Shown here: in pieces, positions 37,761-50,212 of the stretch
Numbering within the stretch: the stretch's first letter is position 1
How the letters are laid out: each line of letters starts with the position of its first letter
NCBI GenBank assembly: GCA_025345505.1
Contig: JANVCC010000152.1
Span: forward strand, 2,923,318 to 2,987,317
Direction of reading: 5' to 3'
DNA length: 64,000 nucleotides
Origin: Todiramphus chloris collaris
Lineage: Eukaryota > Chordata > Aves > Coraciiformes > Alcedinidae
Program-made: the position numbers and the translations under genes
The notes under the pieces: model-generated
Told to the model about the DNA's origin: nothing
Database searches by the model: none
The model's input: only the letters and a program-made list of their open reading frames with translations

Positions 37761-39299
37761 ATGGTGGAAGCTTCAGAGTAACAGAGACGAGATGTTTTAA
37801 AGAAGTGGGCAATTTCATCTGAAATTTTGCTTGATTAGAAAAATATTTGAGTCTAAACCCTTGAAGACATGAAAACCATTTTGATTGGTGTCTAAATCAG
37901 TTGCAGTAGATGCTCTTAAGGATATTTGTGAGGCAGTTATATAGATTTGTGCATCTTTGATGTTACATAAGTGTTTATAATTGTTTAATCTAGTAATACA
38001 CTAGTAATTCAGACTGCTAAACACCTCACAAATGAGAAAGGTAAGATTCATAATGTGCAAATTCTGAGGAAAGTGGAACTTTGTCTCTCTGAATCTGTGA
38101 ATGTTTTTATAAGTAGTGATGGAACCAGTGGTTTTGTGTACTGTGTATGAATCCTAAATGCACAGGAAATGTATTCATATTGTAGAACACGTATAACTGG
38201 TGTCTTATTTTTCTCTTCTATCTTTCTTCATCCTAGGCTTGCCTTTAAAGCTTATTATCAAGGTAGAGCTGAAAGAACTACCAACAGTGCTCAACTACTG
38301 CAACTGTGTTCTCTGTTGAGACACTGAGCAGAGTGTGTTGGCCTGAGGAGGTTTTGTTAAATACTCACAGCAGAGATGGTGAGATTCAGGAAAAACATTA
38401 ATCTGAAGGACTAGGGTGGGTGATAGTTTGGGGGAGGTTACATATATACACAGATAGATGCATTATTTATACATTTTATTAGTAGTATCACCATCTGATT
38501 AATTAGAAATTGTCAATCTTGTCTCAATTTGATCTTTTTAATTTATGAGTTCCTAGACTGGTGAATTTGCTTTTTCATGCACACATACATTGGCTCTTGA
38601 TCTTCATCTGTTGGAAATTATCTATGGCTAACTTGAGGTAAAAAGGGTCAAGGCCTGGTCTTTGCTAGTGGGATAGGTATCACGTCCTGTTTTTTATCCA
38701 TATGGTTAAACCTGTTCTTAGAGCAGGCTGATCCTAACGTTTTTTGGGAATAGTACCTCATTCATGCTGTCCTTGAATTGTGCCTGCATATTGTCTGAGA
38801 GCATGCTGGTTAGCATGGGCAGTTGCATGCCTTTACTCATGCTGAGTCCCTGACTCTGTTCAGAACAGGGTAAAATATAGCTCTGTATAGTCTTTTCCAT
38901 TCTTTCCAGTTTGTAGTTTTTATACTACTTCATGGCTTGTGATTGAAATTATTTTCACTAAGAATGAAAAAAAAAAAAGGGATTTTAAAATGTGTTATTA
39001 AAAAAAAAATCTTACAGTTTGTCCTTATTAAAGGAAACTAATTAAGGAAATAAACACTTTTTTTTGGCCTTTATTTCAAGAAGTTAATTTATTTTCAAAT
39101 GTAAGCTATGCTGACTCTTTAGAGAAAAAAGCATATGAGATTTCTAAGAAATTCAGATGCAACAGTAAAGACCCTATACTGAAGAGTTTAGAGGGGCTTG
39201 TGCAGACATATTCTACAGTTTTTGATTTGACAAATGTCAGAACAACTTGTAGAAACAACTTGATTTTGTATTCTGGAGAAAAAAAGCCATGTGAGCTGT
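37761..39299. other. Non-coding sequence, no gene recognised
   Basis: About 1.5 kb of AT-rich sequence with A-runs at about 38968 and 39000. No coding or repeat family was recognised. Confidence 0.65.
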
Positions 39300-39905
39300 C
39301 TCAGGATCTCAAATTCTCAGCAAGAACAAGAGGGCAAACCTCATCCTGGGATGCATAAAGATGGTTAAAAGTGGTGATTGTCCCACTGTATCCAGCATTG
39401 GTGTGGCCTCACCTTGAGTACTGTGTGCAGTTCTGGTCCCCACAATTTAAGAAGGATGTGAAGGTCCTAGAATGCATCCAGAGGAGGGCAACAAAGCTGG
39501 TGAAAGGGCCAGAAGGAATGTACTATGAAGAGCAGCTAAGGACTTTGAGTTTTTCTAGTTTGGAAACAAGGAAGCTGAGAGACAATCTCTTTGCTCTCTG
39601 CAGCTTCCTGAAGAGGGAAAATTGGAGAGGGAGGTACTGACCTGGGACTGACTGTCCCTGGGATCCATGGGAATGCATGGGAATGGTTCAAAGCTGTGCT
39701 AGGGGAGATTTAGACTCGACATTAGGAAGTATTTCTTTACTGAGAGGGTGGTCAAACACTGGAACAGGCTTCCTAGAGAGGCAGTCAATAGCCTAGAGGC
39801 ATTTGGACAATACATTTAATACCATGCTTTAACGTTTGGTCGGCCCTGAAGTGGTCAGGCAGTTGGACTAGATGATCATTATAGGTCATTTCCAACTGAA
39901 ATGGT
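39300..39905 (+). mobile_element. CR1 LINE, 3' fragment
   Basis: The last roughly 600 bases of a CR1 element in forward orientation. A frame at 39371-39640 encodes the C-terminal region of CR1 ORF2: stretches such as [29 protein letters not shown] and [15 protein letters not shown] match the equivalent part of the copy at 2905-5095. The sequence continues with an equivalent of the 'ttggaacaggctgcccag' block (39760-39780) and the 3' end 'gttggactagatgatcat..aggtcatttccaact' (39864-39897). It lacks the ATTCTATGA-type terminal repeats, so the extreme 3' end is eroded, or the copy belongs to another CR1 subfamily. Confidence 0.93.
39371..39700 (+). pseudogene. CR1 ORF2 C-terminal remnant
   Basis: The thumb and C-terminal part of a CR1 reverse-transcriptase polyprotein without the polymerase motifs. 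It stays open for 89 codons (39371-39640) and then hits a stop within GGTACTGACC, where CR1 normally continues. It is non-functional and present only because the insertion was 5'-truncated. Confidence 0.88.
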
Positions 39906-40215
39906 CTAGTCTGTTCTACTTTTCTCCCCAGTAGAGGTCCCTGGATCCCAGTCTCCACAGTTGCTGGCACCTGGGCACATGCAACTTTGAGGCCTCAGCC
40001 TCACTCCAGCTGCTGGTACTCACACTGGCTCCTTCACACCCCACACACATGCAAACAGTTCTCTCAGTTCAATTCCAGACCCTACAGTCTCTCCAGCTCT
40101 TGCCCTGGACCTCCTCATCCCTCTATTAAGCAACTTGGATTTAGTCAGGTCTCTGCCCCCTTGTACCCATCATGCTCAGACATGAAGTTCATCATATTTG
40201 TTGTTATTTAAAAAA
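39906..40215. other. GC-richer block abutting the CR1 3' end
   Basis: This stretch is visibly more GC-rich and CT-rich than its surroundings. On the minus strand it shows loosely repeated phrases (CCAGCAGCTGGAGTGAGGCT, and a related CCAGCAACTGTGGAGACTGG). It could be a degenerate minisatellite or a fragment of an unrecognised repeat. No coding content is recognised. Confidence 0.4.
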
Positions 40216-40985
40216 TGGTTTGCTAAGGATAGAAAGGAAAGAAGGCATGTATTCAAAAGAATAAAAAATTTATGCTTGGCCTTGTTTTTTTGGTAGTTGC
40301 TAAATGTGTTTGGGTTTTCTGGTTTTCAACCATTGAGGTTTTCCAGGTTTTCTGTATGCATTTTGTTTTGTAAAAAAAGTGAGACAGTGCCAAAATGTCA
40401 GGAAGTGAAAGCTGGATTAACTGCATTTAATCAATTTATCTATTTTGATTTTCCTCAACAGAAGGTCTGGTCCTCAGTTTCAAAGGCAAGACTAATGATT
40501 TTAAAAACATAAAGTTTTATGTAAATCCATTCTGCTGTTTTTAAGGAAGGTGAAAGTGTTACACAGGAGGGAGTGAAATGATCTTTGAAATGATTTTGCA
40601 TGCAGCTACTTAGGGTTTTTTTCCCCCTACCTCTCTTTCAGCTGAAAGAACATGCTTTCTGTGTCTGTTTTGAAAAGGTTCCATCTGAAGAAGACCAGAA
40701 CTTGCTGTTTTGGTCTTGACAGCTATGATGTGCTTCCTGGATGCTTGGTCCAAAGACCACAAAGTGCCTTCATTACCTGCTCCCATTCCTGTCGTTCCCA
40801 TCTTCTGTTACTTTAAACATAGGCACAGTGCTTGATCACCTTTGAACTGAAGCTGTGTGCTTATTACCAGTTTCATAACCACAGCTGGGTGACTGCTTTC
40901 CAGAAGGAAATTAAATCTGCACGGAAGAAAGGGAAAAATTAAGGTAATTTAAATAAATAAGGTATGTTTTCTCTATCTAGTAGTC
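40216..40985. other. Non-coding sequence, no gene recognised
   Basis: About 770 bases of AT-rich sequence. Short frames on either strand have no recognisable similarity. Confidence 0.6.
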
Positions 40986-41135
40986 TTAGGAACACAGAAA
41001 TTGCCAGACTGGATCATGCTCCATGTCTGTCCAGCCCAGCATCTTGCCTCTAACAGCCACCAGGATGGGCTCCCTTGGAGGAAGACACATGAACCCCAAC
41101 ATATGCAGACATGGCATAATCTATTCCTCTGTGAT
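40986..41135 (+). repeat. Ancient sauropsid interspersed repeat (unnamed)
   Basis: The wording TTAGGAACACAGAAATTGCC, AGACTGGATCA, GTCCAGCCCAGCATCTTG, CTAACAGCCACCAGGATGG and GGAGGAAGACACATGAA follows the order of a dispersed repeat I recall from turtle, crocodilian and bird genomes, of the type 'aggaattgccagactggatcagacc..gtccatctagtccag..cctgtctc'. I cannot name the family with confidence. The copy is degraded and overlaps no gene. Confidence 0.6.
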
Positions 41136-43368
41136 GTCTCATTTTTACTCTTTGGAGACCTGTACTGGGGTAATTACTATAGTTCTGGATCTTGTATTAC
41201 TGTGTAAACTTCCTTTTCTTTGAACGGGGCTTTTTTCTCTTTTTTTTTGTTTTCTCTTTAGCCTAGGACAAAAATATATGCAATGATATTCCCATATAAC
41301 TGCAACAGAGAAGGAAATACTATTAAAATCCTTAACTAACTGTCACAGACTTTCCACATGGATGAACACAAAGATTTATGAGGATCATTTTGTAGCTCCT
41401 GAGACAAAACTGAGTAAAGTGCACGTGTTATGGTAAGCTTCTGTCACATGTCTGGTGACAAGACCATACTGTCATGGGGACTTTAGGGTGGTAGTGTTGT
41501 ATGGAGGAGGTGTGACAGCAGGTATGTGGAGCCCTGCTCCTGAAACAGCCTCCATGACAAGTCCTGCACCATCGTGCTATATCCACCTCAGATGTCCTTT
41601 CTCTTCACCATGAGGAACCTGCAATGTGTGTCACAGCACTGAGTTTTCTGCCCCACTTGCCAAAATGTTGGCTGGACCTGCCATATAGAGTCATGGATTG
41701 CAGCATAATGTCTTGTCATTCTAAAAGTCAAAGAAATATATATATATGCTTGATGATTTTTGACACATTTGAGAATTTCAACCTTTCAGAGTAATGCCAT
41801 TTTCTTTAACAGGCAGCCACAACTAACATCCCTATTTGAAGAGTGAAGAAGTCATAGTTCTCTAACTAATATTGGCTAATTAGCCAAAGAGATCTGTTGT
41901 TTTGATAAGTCCTGCCAGAGGATATTGAATAAAACTCCAATCCATCAAGACAGTCTGGACATAAGAAGCACATGGGATTTTATTTCTTTTATTACAGGCT
42001 GTGATTTTTTTTTCATTCATGAACTGAGATGTATATGGGTATCTTAAGCTACCTAAACCCCTGAAGACCCACTGCTCAGCTGCTGATTAACTGAAGAGGG
42101 TTAAATGACTAAATTTCCACTGTTGCACACATACAAAGCAGCTTATGTGCTGATCCTGCTCCATATTTTATGAGCTTCTTGGATCCCTCACTCAAACTGC
42201 AGCCCCAAACCTGCAGATAATTCCCCTTGTCAGTCTCCCATAGTCCTTCTCAGAGCGCTTCTTAACTGGAGACTGTTCCCAGCATTCTGACTCCTTGGCA
42301 TGTTACTTCAGGCTTTGTGAAATCTTACTTCCTATTCAAATCTTCCACAAAGCTTTCCCTGAATAACTTTCTCAAAACAAGAGACCTGATTTATTATAGT
42401 TAATTGGAAGGTAAACTCCTTTTTTAACTTAAATCAAGTCCATACTCTGCTCCTCAGACTACTTTCAGGCACACTAGGCCAGGATTTGGAGCAGGTACCC
42501 TGCCTTGCAGAACTGCTGGGAACCTGATTCCCAACAAGGAGTAAGCGGGAGAAAGCCAGAGATATGTTCTTGGTTGTACAAGGAGCAGAATAAACATAAT
42601 ATAATGATTGTCTTGAGGAAAAGTCATACAAAACAACTTGTTATATGAAACAAAATGCAACTGACCTCACTGGCAGAATTTTGGGTTTTTTTACTGCAAA
42701 TTTGTTGGAAAAAAACCAGAACACTTTGAAATATGTAAATTTTTTTTTATATATAAGTTTTCCATAGCTGATTTTTTCACAGATTTCAGTATAATAAAAG
42801 GGGTCTCTACCAAGTATTTCTGTCTCTACTGTACATTTAATAGATTTCATGAACTCCTATCTGTACTGAGAAATGAAAAGTGAGGTAACTTTTTAGATAG
42901 TGCAGCTATTCATGCATACAAACATCAACTTCTTTTGTAGGCATATACGATCATTGCTGTATAGAGGGTGAGAATTACTCCACGGTGTGTATCCCATCCT
43001 TTTCCAAAACAGATGTCACCCCCAAGCCATCTCTTCACTTTCTCAGGGAGCCTTGTAAGTTTACAAAAGAAGTTAATCTATTAAAAAGCTTTGTGCTCTT
43101 CATTCTTCTTCAATTCCAGTGTCCAAAGACTTAGAGCTTCTGGCCATGATAATGTCTAATACATGCTTTCTTCTATATTACCAATTTGCATGCATATAAC
43201 CTGTAGGTAATCTGTAAAGAAAGCTCATGTTTCAGCAGCAGTGTGGGTTACATTCAAGAGCAAGAATAAAAGTACTATTCAGAAAATTTTCTCCCCTAAT
43301 AATGTCCCTGCTCCTGATTTCGTATTGACTAATCCCTGTCCCTCCCTTCTCTTATTTTCCTCTAAGTT
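41136..43368. other. Non-coding sequence, no gene recognised
   Basis: About 2.2 kb. It contains a short ATATATATAT run at 41736-41747. No gene or dispersed repeat was recognised. Confidence 0.65.
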
Positions 43369-43470
43369 TGTTGTTGCTATTGTTGGTTTTGGTTGGATTT
43401 TTTTTTTTGTTTGTTTGTTTTTTTTGTTTGTTTGTTTTGTTGTAGGTTTTTTTTCTTTTTTTTTTTTTTA
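43369..43470. repeat. T/G-rich low-complexity tract
   Basis: TTG, TTTG and long T-run units. They produce a phenylalanine/valine-rich chance frame. The tract is similar in style to those at 2712 and 24478. Confidence 0.88.
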
Positions 43471-46400
43471 ACTGCTAAGTCAACAGAAAAGTTTAGCAGA
43501 AATTTTATATTCAGAGGCTTAGTTTATACCCAGAGGCTTTCAAGAGGATAACAGTTATTGCAAGTATATGTAGTACTTAAGAATGCATGGTTGTTCTAAA
43601 CTCTGTTGATGTACAGGTCAGCTCTTTCAATTAATACTGTCTACTTTCAATTAACACTTCCTGATTTCAGAGACAGGACTGCCAACCTCCTCCATTATAC
43701 ATACTTTTTCCCCTGTTACATTGCCATCACAGAATAAAATCTACTCATATTAACCCCATATAATTCATGACCTCAGAGAAAGAAACAATGAAAAAGTTAT
43801 CTGTAGGCTCAGGCCTGGAAGAGTATCTACATGACCAGTGGAACTAGTGGACAGCAGGCATAATGGTGTTGATATCGAGCATCTGAACAGCTGCAAGTGA
43901 AGAGGTGCTGATACGCTATTTTTACCTGCCCCAGCTTCTGTATCTCAAGCTGAACCTCCACTTAACCTTTCCTGCCATACTTCCTTTTTTTCTCTCACTA
44001 CACCTTTTTTTGGAAGGCAGAGACTGTGCAATATCCAGCAACATCAGACCTCCATGAGTTGTTCATCTCTAGCTACCACTATGTTAGGTCTTTTCATAAA
44101 AATATGAGAGGGAGAACCAGGAATTTGCATTCAAAACACTGATGAAATTAAACTGAGGAGCCTCCCATACTTGCTAGTATAACAAACTGCAGATGACTAG
44201 AAGCAAAAGACTTCTGAGTAGTTCTGTAAGCATCCAACATACAATAGCTTTACTAGGTATTAATAACAACACACTTCAGGAATCCTTCTTCAGTATTTAA
44301 CCTCTTTCCAAGGAAGGACCTAGGCTGACCTTCCCACAAAGTGGCTGAAAGCTGTGAACTTACCTACATGCACCAGTATGTGACATTGTCTTTACCAGCT
44401 TGTCACCTTTTTGAAGCAGGGACAGCTTGGATGCACCTTAGCTGTACACTGCTCATTGATGAGGAACTGCTTGCTCAGTGAGGACACCAGTGGATTAGAT
44501 CTTAGAAGTCAGAAACTACTCTTGCAGCCCTCAGTGTTGTGCTGCTCTTTTCAAAAGGCATCCAGGTGTATTCTGGAGCTACCAGCTGTGAATTAAATAA
44601 ATTTTATAAAGAGCAAGATTGAAACCCCTGATGACCCTGGGAAGCCAGTTCATCCAGAACAACATCAATGCTGGAAGTGTTGCATTGATCAAGAAGAGCA
44701 ACGAGAAAAGAATTGATGGAATAGTACTTAGCAGCTGTGACACCAGATTAGCAGGATTTTTTAACTTTTTTTTTTTTTAAAGCATTAGAAAACTGGAACA
44801 TTTCATCATCTTTCATCCAAAAATCACTGTTTTGTGACAAGGTTAATATTTTACTCTTAAAATGTATGAACAGAATAACAGCACTGTGTCTTTAGAATAC
44901 CTGTCATCATTAGAAGACTACATAAATTCTGAAAAACACAACTATTTTGATATTTGCATTCCTGAGCTTACCAGTTGAGAAATCATAAGAATTACTTATT
45001 TTAAACATTAGAATTGTAACTAGAATCCTAAGGTGGTTTTGTTGGGAGAAGGTTTTTTGAGGTTATAAACATTGGTACCTCAAAACATTCAATTTTCAGC
45101 AACTAGAGAAAGAAAACAAAACACAAAATTCTTCTCAAATTTTGATTACCAGGCCCTGAAACACTTTCAACGTAAAGGCTTTTGAAAATCTTCCAGAGCT
45201 TCCAAAGGACAAATTCAGGTAAAAATGAAATATGAATAATAAAGTTTTATTTTAATAAAAATATCATGCCCTTGAAAGACACTATTTCCTAACAATTATG
45301 TGAAAGCTGAGCTGGGTGGCATGGCACCATTTAAATTTGCTTAGCATTGCATGCAGCAGACAGGTTCTTAGCTGTGTCCTTCTCCATTGAGTCTGTAATA
45401 CCTGTCACTGTTAGCACAACACTGGAGTCCTCTGCCACAGTGCCGCTCCAGTGCGGAGAAGAGTCAGGTTAACAGTGAACGGTATGCCTGGAACTAGTTA
45501 GCAGAACCAGCCTTCTGATTCTTTTCAAGATTTCAACTATTCAGGATTCAACTATTTGCAGTGAAACTATCCAAAGTTTCCTATTCATAAAAGACTGGGT
45601 AAATGATTGTTAGGCTTTCACTATAATTTAATCTGCTTATATTAAGAAGTTCTTCATTTACAGTCTTCTATTTCAGGAAAGTGTATCTGTACATTCACCT
45701 TGGTTTTATTCTGTTTCTTTGTAACATTTACTGTTGACCACTGCCAGAGAGAGGTTAATGGGCTAATTGGTTATTAGGTGGGATGCTGTACTGCTTCTTT
45801 TATGTTCCCAAAGTTCTTCTGCTTGTTTTGTTATCATCTTCTAAATACATAACTTGTGATTCCATGATCCTTGTTTTCTGCCGGCTCTGTGTTTCACAAC
45901 AGGGATGGTAAGTTTTTGTTGACTAAGTATAAGAGGTTAGCGTCATTTAAGCACAGAGGGATATACTTTCAGGCTTCCAGCTGCTGATCCTGAAAGCAGT
46001 AGTACTTCCAGAGCTGTCCCCCTGCATGTTTTTAGGACACTCTCATGTGTCCCACATTGCATTAGGAACCTGTAAAAAGGCAGCTGAATCCTGCTCAGAT
46101 AGTTTTACATGTTACACAGTGTCTAGCACAATGAATCTCATATCCTGACAAGTGACTCTGGGTGCTATAAACAACACTACACACTTTGTGAGACAGCCAT
46201 AAATGTGAACTTAAAAAAGACCATGGATAGATCAAATCTCTGCTATAAAATGTCTTCAGAATGGAAACATTTTCTTTTCAGAATCTGGCAAAGGCAAATA
46301 CTTCATAGGAACAAATACATTTTAATTTAATTTAATTTAGAAAACAGGATAAAAATAATCTCAACAAAGGACATTTGGATTATCTGCCTCAAATGGTTTT

Positions 46401-48221
46401 GTTTCTATTTCAAAATGTTATTTCAGATGTATGTACACAAAATGACACATGTCCAGATGTCTATACTATGTCTAAGCATAATGTATGCCCATAATGCAAG
46501 AGGTGAAGTTGGAATGGAAAATTTGATTTGTGTTCTCATGGAACATTTACATCACCATGGAATTAATGTACTTGCATTTAATTTTGTGGAAATTTTCACA
46601 AAAAGTTTCCCTTTTGTAACACAAAGAATTGTGCAGAAGGGCTCTTTCTTGGGGAAAAGGTAAACTCCAGCTCCTCACCAGCTCCATGGCTGTAGAATCT
46701 CCATACTCTGAGGTCATCATGAACCTATTAATAAGCATCTGTCACAGTGCATAGATATTTTGTATTCTGCAGCAAATACTAGGGTAGAAGGCATCTTGGA
46801 GTAACTTTTGTAGGATTCTGTAGTTCAGTGTGTGTTGTATCACAAAAATCTGGATTTACCCACATCATTATTGACACAAAAAAGTACATAAGAGCACAGT
46901 AATTTTAGCCTCCCTCTTTAAGCCACAGGAAAAAGTTAAGAAGGCAGTTCTTTTCTAATATGAGTTGAATGGGGTTCTGAGCTGTAAATAGAATGAGGAA
47001 TGAAATATTTCTGCCACAGCCATCTTTGGTTAGGATCATCTCAACTAATTTTATGCTATGAATGTGTATTCTTAAAGATGTTTCACTGATGTTTTTCTAA
47101 CCAAGCAATTGATAGTGAGCAGCTATCTCTTTTTTAACACATATATTTTTAACACTAGGTAGGACTCTCCCTAAAAGCTTATGTGTTTCCTCTATTTAGG
47201 GAAAGCTGGTTAATGAAAAGCCTAGGAAGTATCAATTATTAACAAAAATAGAAAGGAAACAGATTTATATACTGGTAAGATTTGAATTATCTCTCTGTAT
47301 ATGCACTAAATAAATTCCATAGAAAATACTAAATTAAAATCATATGCAAAAAATTGGCTCTGTGGCTCCATCAGCTCAGCAAGTCTTGGAAAAATGGAGA
47401 TAGCCTTATTTGCTGGAGGTTTAACACAGAGGAGACTTTTCTGAGCCCTATATGTTGAATTCACTAATTGAACACCACACTGAATTTGATTTGGAAAAGA
47501 ATGGGATTATTCATTCCATCAAAGTAAAATTGGTCTGGGTAGAAAACCTTTTCTGTAAGTTTAACTTGTTTGTTTAACACAGACAAGGAAAAAATATGCC
47601 TCAAACTTTACATGATGTCAAGTCCTGTACACTGATTTGTAATTTTACCTGCTTTGAGAGTTAAAGGTTTTCACTAATTTTGCAATTAATGTATTTGACC
47701 CAAGCAAAAAGAAACAAGAACCACCAATCAAATAGTTATTTTGAATATAGAGAGTCTTAGCATTTACCTTAAAAATCTTTAAAGGTAGGGATAATATATA
47801 TATTAAAGTAGAATAGAGCAGTCTATATGTAATACAGAACTCATAAAATTATTTTCCCCATTTATTGAGTGCAACTGATCTTTGACTACAATTGTGAATA
47901 TAGATATATGTATATAGATGTATATATATGTGTGTGTGTGTCTGATGGGATTCCCCAAATGTTTCACACAGATGGCTTTCAATTGATGAATTAGTTTTAA
48001 ATTGGTGGGGGTTTTTTTTGTGCTGCTGTTTTTGAATGTGCTTTTTCAACCCATGTTTTTGGTTATTTAAGTGACATTTTGGTCTTCTTCCTTTGTGAAA
48101 TTTGTGTAAACAAGACAAAGGATTGATTGGGTTGCCTGTGGTGTAAATATTCCAAGAAATGTTGGAGGGACTATCACTGTCATCAAGCTTTCATTGTTTG
48201 CAGAAAAGGAGCAGAAGAGAA
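43471..48221. other. Non-coding sequence, no gene recognised
   Basis: About 4.7 kb. Small structures only: four tandem TTTAA units at about 46320-46339, near-duplicate 'gatttcaactatt' phrases at about 45529-45557, and the microsatellite at 47898-47942. Confidence 0.65.
47898..47942. repeat. (TA)n(TG)n microsatellite
   Basis: TATATG/TATAGATG units run into (TA)4 and then (TG)6. It is a compound dinucleotide repeat. Confidence 0.88.
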
Positions 48222-48345
48222 GGATAACCTTGTGATTAAACTAGTGGACTGTGACTCGGGATATCAGAGTTCAATTCTTGCATCTAAATGTATTGTAATA
48301 TGAGTAATTTAAGCCTCATCCTTCAGTTTTTCTTTCCCTATCCTC
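48222..48345 (+). mobile_element. MIR-like tRNA-derived SINE
   Basis: An old SINE in forward orientation. TTGTGATTAAACTAGTGGAC (48230-48249) sits at the MIR A-box and head, GAGTTCAATTC (48267-48277) is the B-box, and GAGTAATTTAAGCCTCATCC (48302-48321) followed by TTCAGTTTTTCTTTCCC corresponds to the MIR 3' part normally worded like 'agtcacttaacctctctgtgcctcagtttccc'. The spacing of head, B-box and 3' module fits MIR. MIR copies are ancient in amniotes, so this copy is fossil and RNA polymerase III activity is not expected. Confidence 0.75.
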
Positions 48346-49154
48346 CCATTGCTTGCTTCAATCCCTTTGTGCTGCATGAAGGAGGATACTGCAGGTTAAC
48401 AGTGAAAGGTTAGCGCATTAGGGAACATGCTTTGAAATCAAATGACCTGAATTATTGTTGCCTTGATTAGTATGCAAGAGACATTGTGTGTGAGTCAGCA
48501 TCATCCTGAAACAGCCTCATCTAAGTGAAAGGACATAAAAATATTCACCCCTTGGGCATTTTGAAAATATTTTTAGCTTCATTGGTATGGAACCAATATC
48601 CTCAGGAGCTGGAATTGAATGTTCTTAACACAAGGCATAAGAAGCAAGTGCAGCATAATAACAGAATGTGACATACCATTAGCAGAGTCCTAGTGATTCT
48701 TGGTCTTCCTCATTCCCCAAATAAATGTGCTTTGGTCAGTAACAGAAATTTTCCTTTTAAGACCAAAGAATTGGGAAGTATAAACTGTCAGGCTAGATAT
48801 CACTGATTTCAGGTGCAATAATGGAGTAACCTGAAGAAAAATCCCATATGCACAACAATCATAGATCTCCCAGTTGTAGGGTGTCACATTTTTTTCTATG
48901 GATTTATGGAAAAGAGAGAGAACAAAGATGGCCAGGGAACAGGCATGTTTGATGGCAAGGGAAGGGAAAATCATAGCTGAGGGAGTAGGTTGAACACCTG
49001 ATCACAGACAAGCAAGAGTGAGAAGGAAGAAAATTGTGAGGGATTTTAATTGTATTGCCATCACACTTCTTAGCTGGACAAGGACTCAAGTAGAATATAA
49101 AAGAGTGAATTTCATCTTTGCTGGATAGAATAACAGTAGGCATTAGTGTCAATG

Positions 49155-49285
49155 AAAGAAAAGAAAAAAAAAGAAGAAAGGAGAAAAAGAAAAAACAAAC
49201 AAATAATAATAATAATTAAAAAAACCCCACAAAAACCCCCAAACAAACAAAACCAATCATTCAATCAAACAAAACCAATGAAAAA
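49155..49285. repeat. A-rich tract with GA, AAT and AAAC sections
   Basis: GAAA units are followed by AAACAAAC, (AAT)4, A7CCCC and AAACAAAACC units. The pattern looks like a decayed long poly(A) or simple-repeat tail. No element body was recognised next to it. Confidence 0.88.
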
Positions 49286-50156
49286 ATAAACTGGAAAAAT
49301 TATGAACTATATGTCTGATCTGCGACAAAGAGGCACTGCCTCAAGCATCCTCTTACCTATATCCTCACTACTTTGTCCTGGTTCCTATTTCTAAGCAACA
49401 GGAATAATGAGTATTCTATTTACTATTTTGGTTTATACAGAATCAAAAACACTACCTCCTTTTTTCCATCATCACTGTAGACATTTGTGACTATAGCAAT
49501 GCCACTTCAGCTTTCCAGAGGTGAAATGAAACCTTGTGTATGTGAGAGTGTCAGGCAGCTTATTTCTTTTCTGCTGCTTCTTACAGCTCAGTGAGCCTCA
49601 GTGAAGTTGCTCTTTGCTGTACCTGATTTCCGTTCTCTGCCTTAATATGCTGAAAAGCACCCTTGTTTCCAAAGAAATTTGGTGATGTGCCATAAACAGA
49701 GCTTATACTTTACTGTCATAGATAGAGGCAAGGATTAAAGGGATTTCTCTTCCTACAGTTACCTCTGGCCTGCATGTTGTAACATTCATATCACACATCA
49801 CTGCCATGGAGACTGATGACCCCATCTCCAATGTGTAATAGAGTTGCAATTGGTTCTGTAAAAATTAACATGGAAACAAACAAGAATCGCAGCATAAGAA
49901 TATGCCAAGAATTTAGACAAAATTTATTGAGACTTTTTGTCAAAAAGGTTTTTAAAATAATTTTATTCCCGTGGTTCATTTCAGAATTGATAAAAATTGT
50001 TTTCACGGGTTGTGGGTTTTTTATTTTCATTTTGACCAGTTCTCCTGATCCTTTTCTCAGATGATTATCTTCCTGAAGGCCTGGATGTGGAAAGGACCAT
50101 AATCCACTGCTGGTCTTTGGCACATATCGGCTGGATTCCATAAAGTTCTAAGTTTT

Positions 50157-50212
50157 TGAACAAAATAATTAATTAATGAAATAAATTAATAATTAAAAAA
50201 GTTATTAATTTA
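50157..50212. repeat. AT-rich (AATT/TAA) tract
   Basis: AATTAATTAATG, AAATTAATAATTAAAA and TTATTAATTTA units. Almost no G or C for about 55 bases. Confidence 0.8.
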
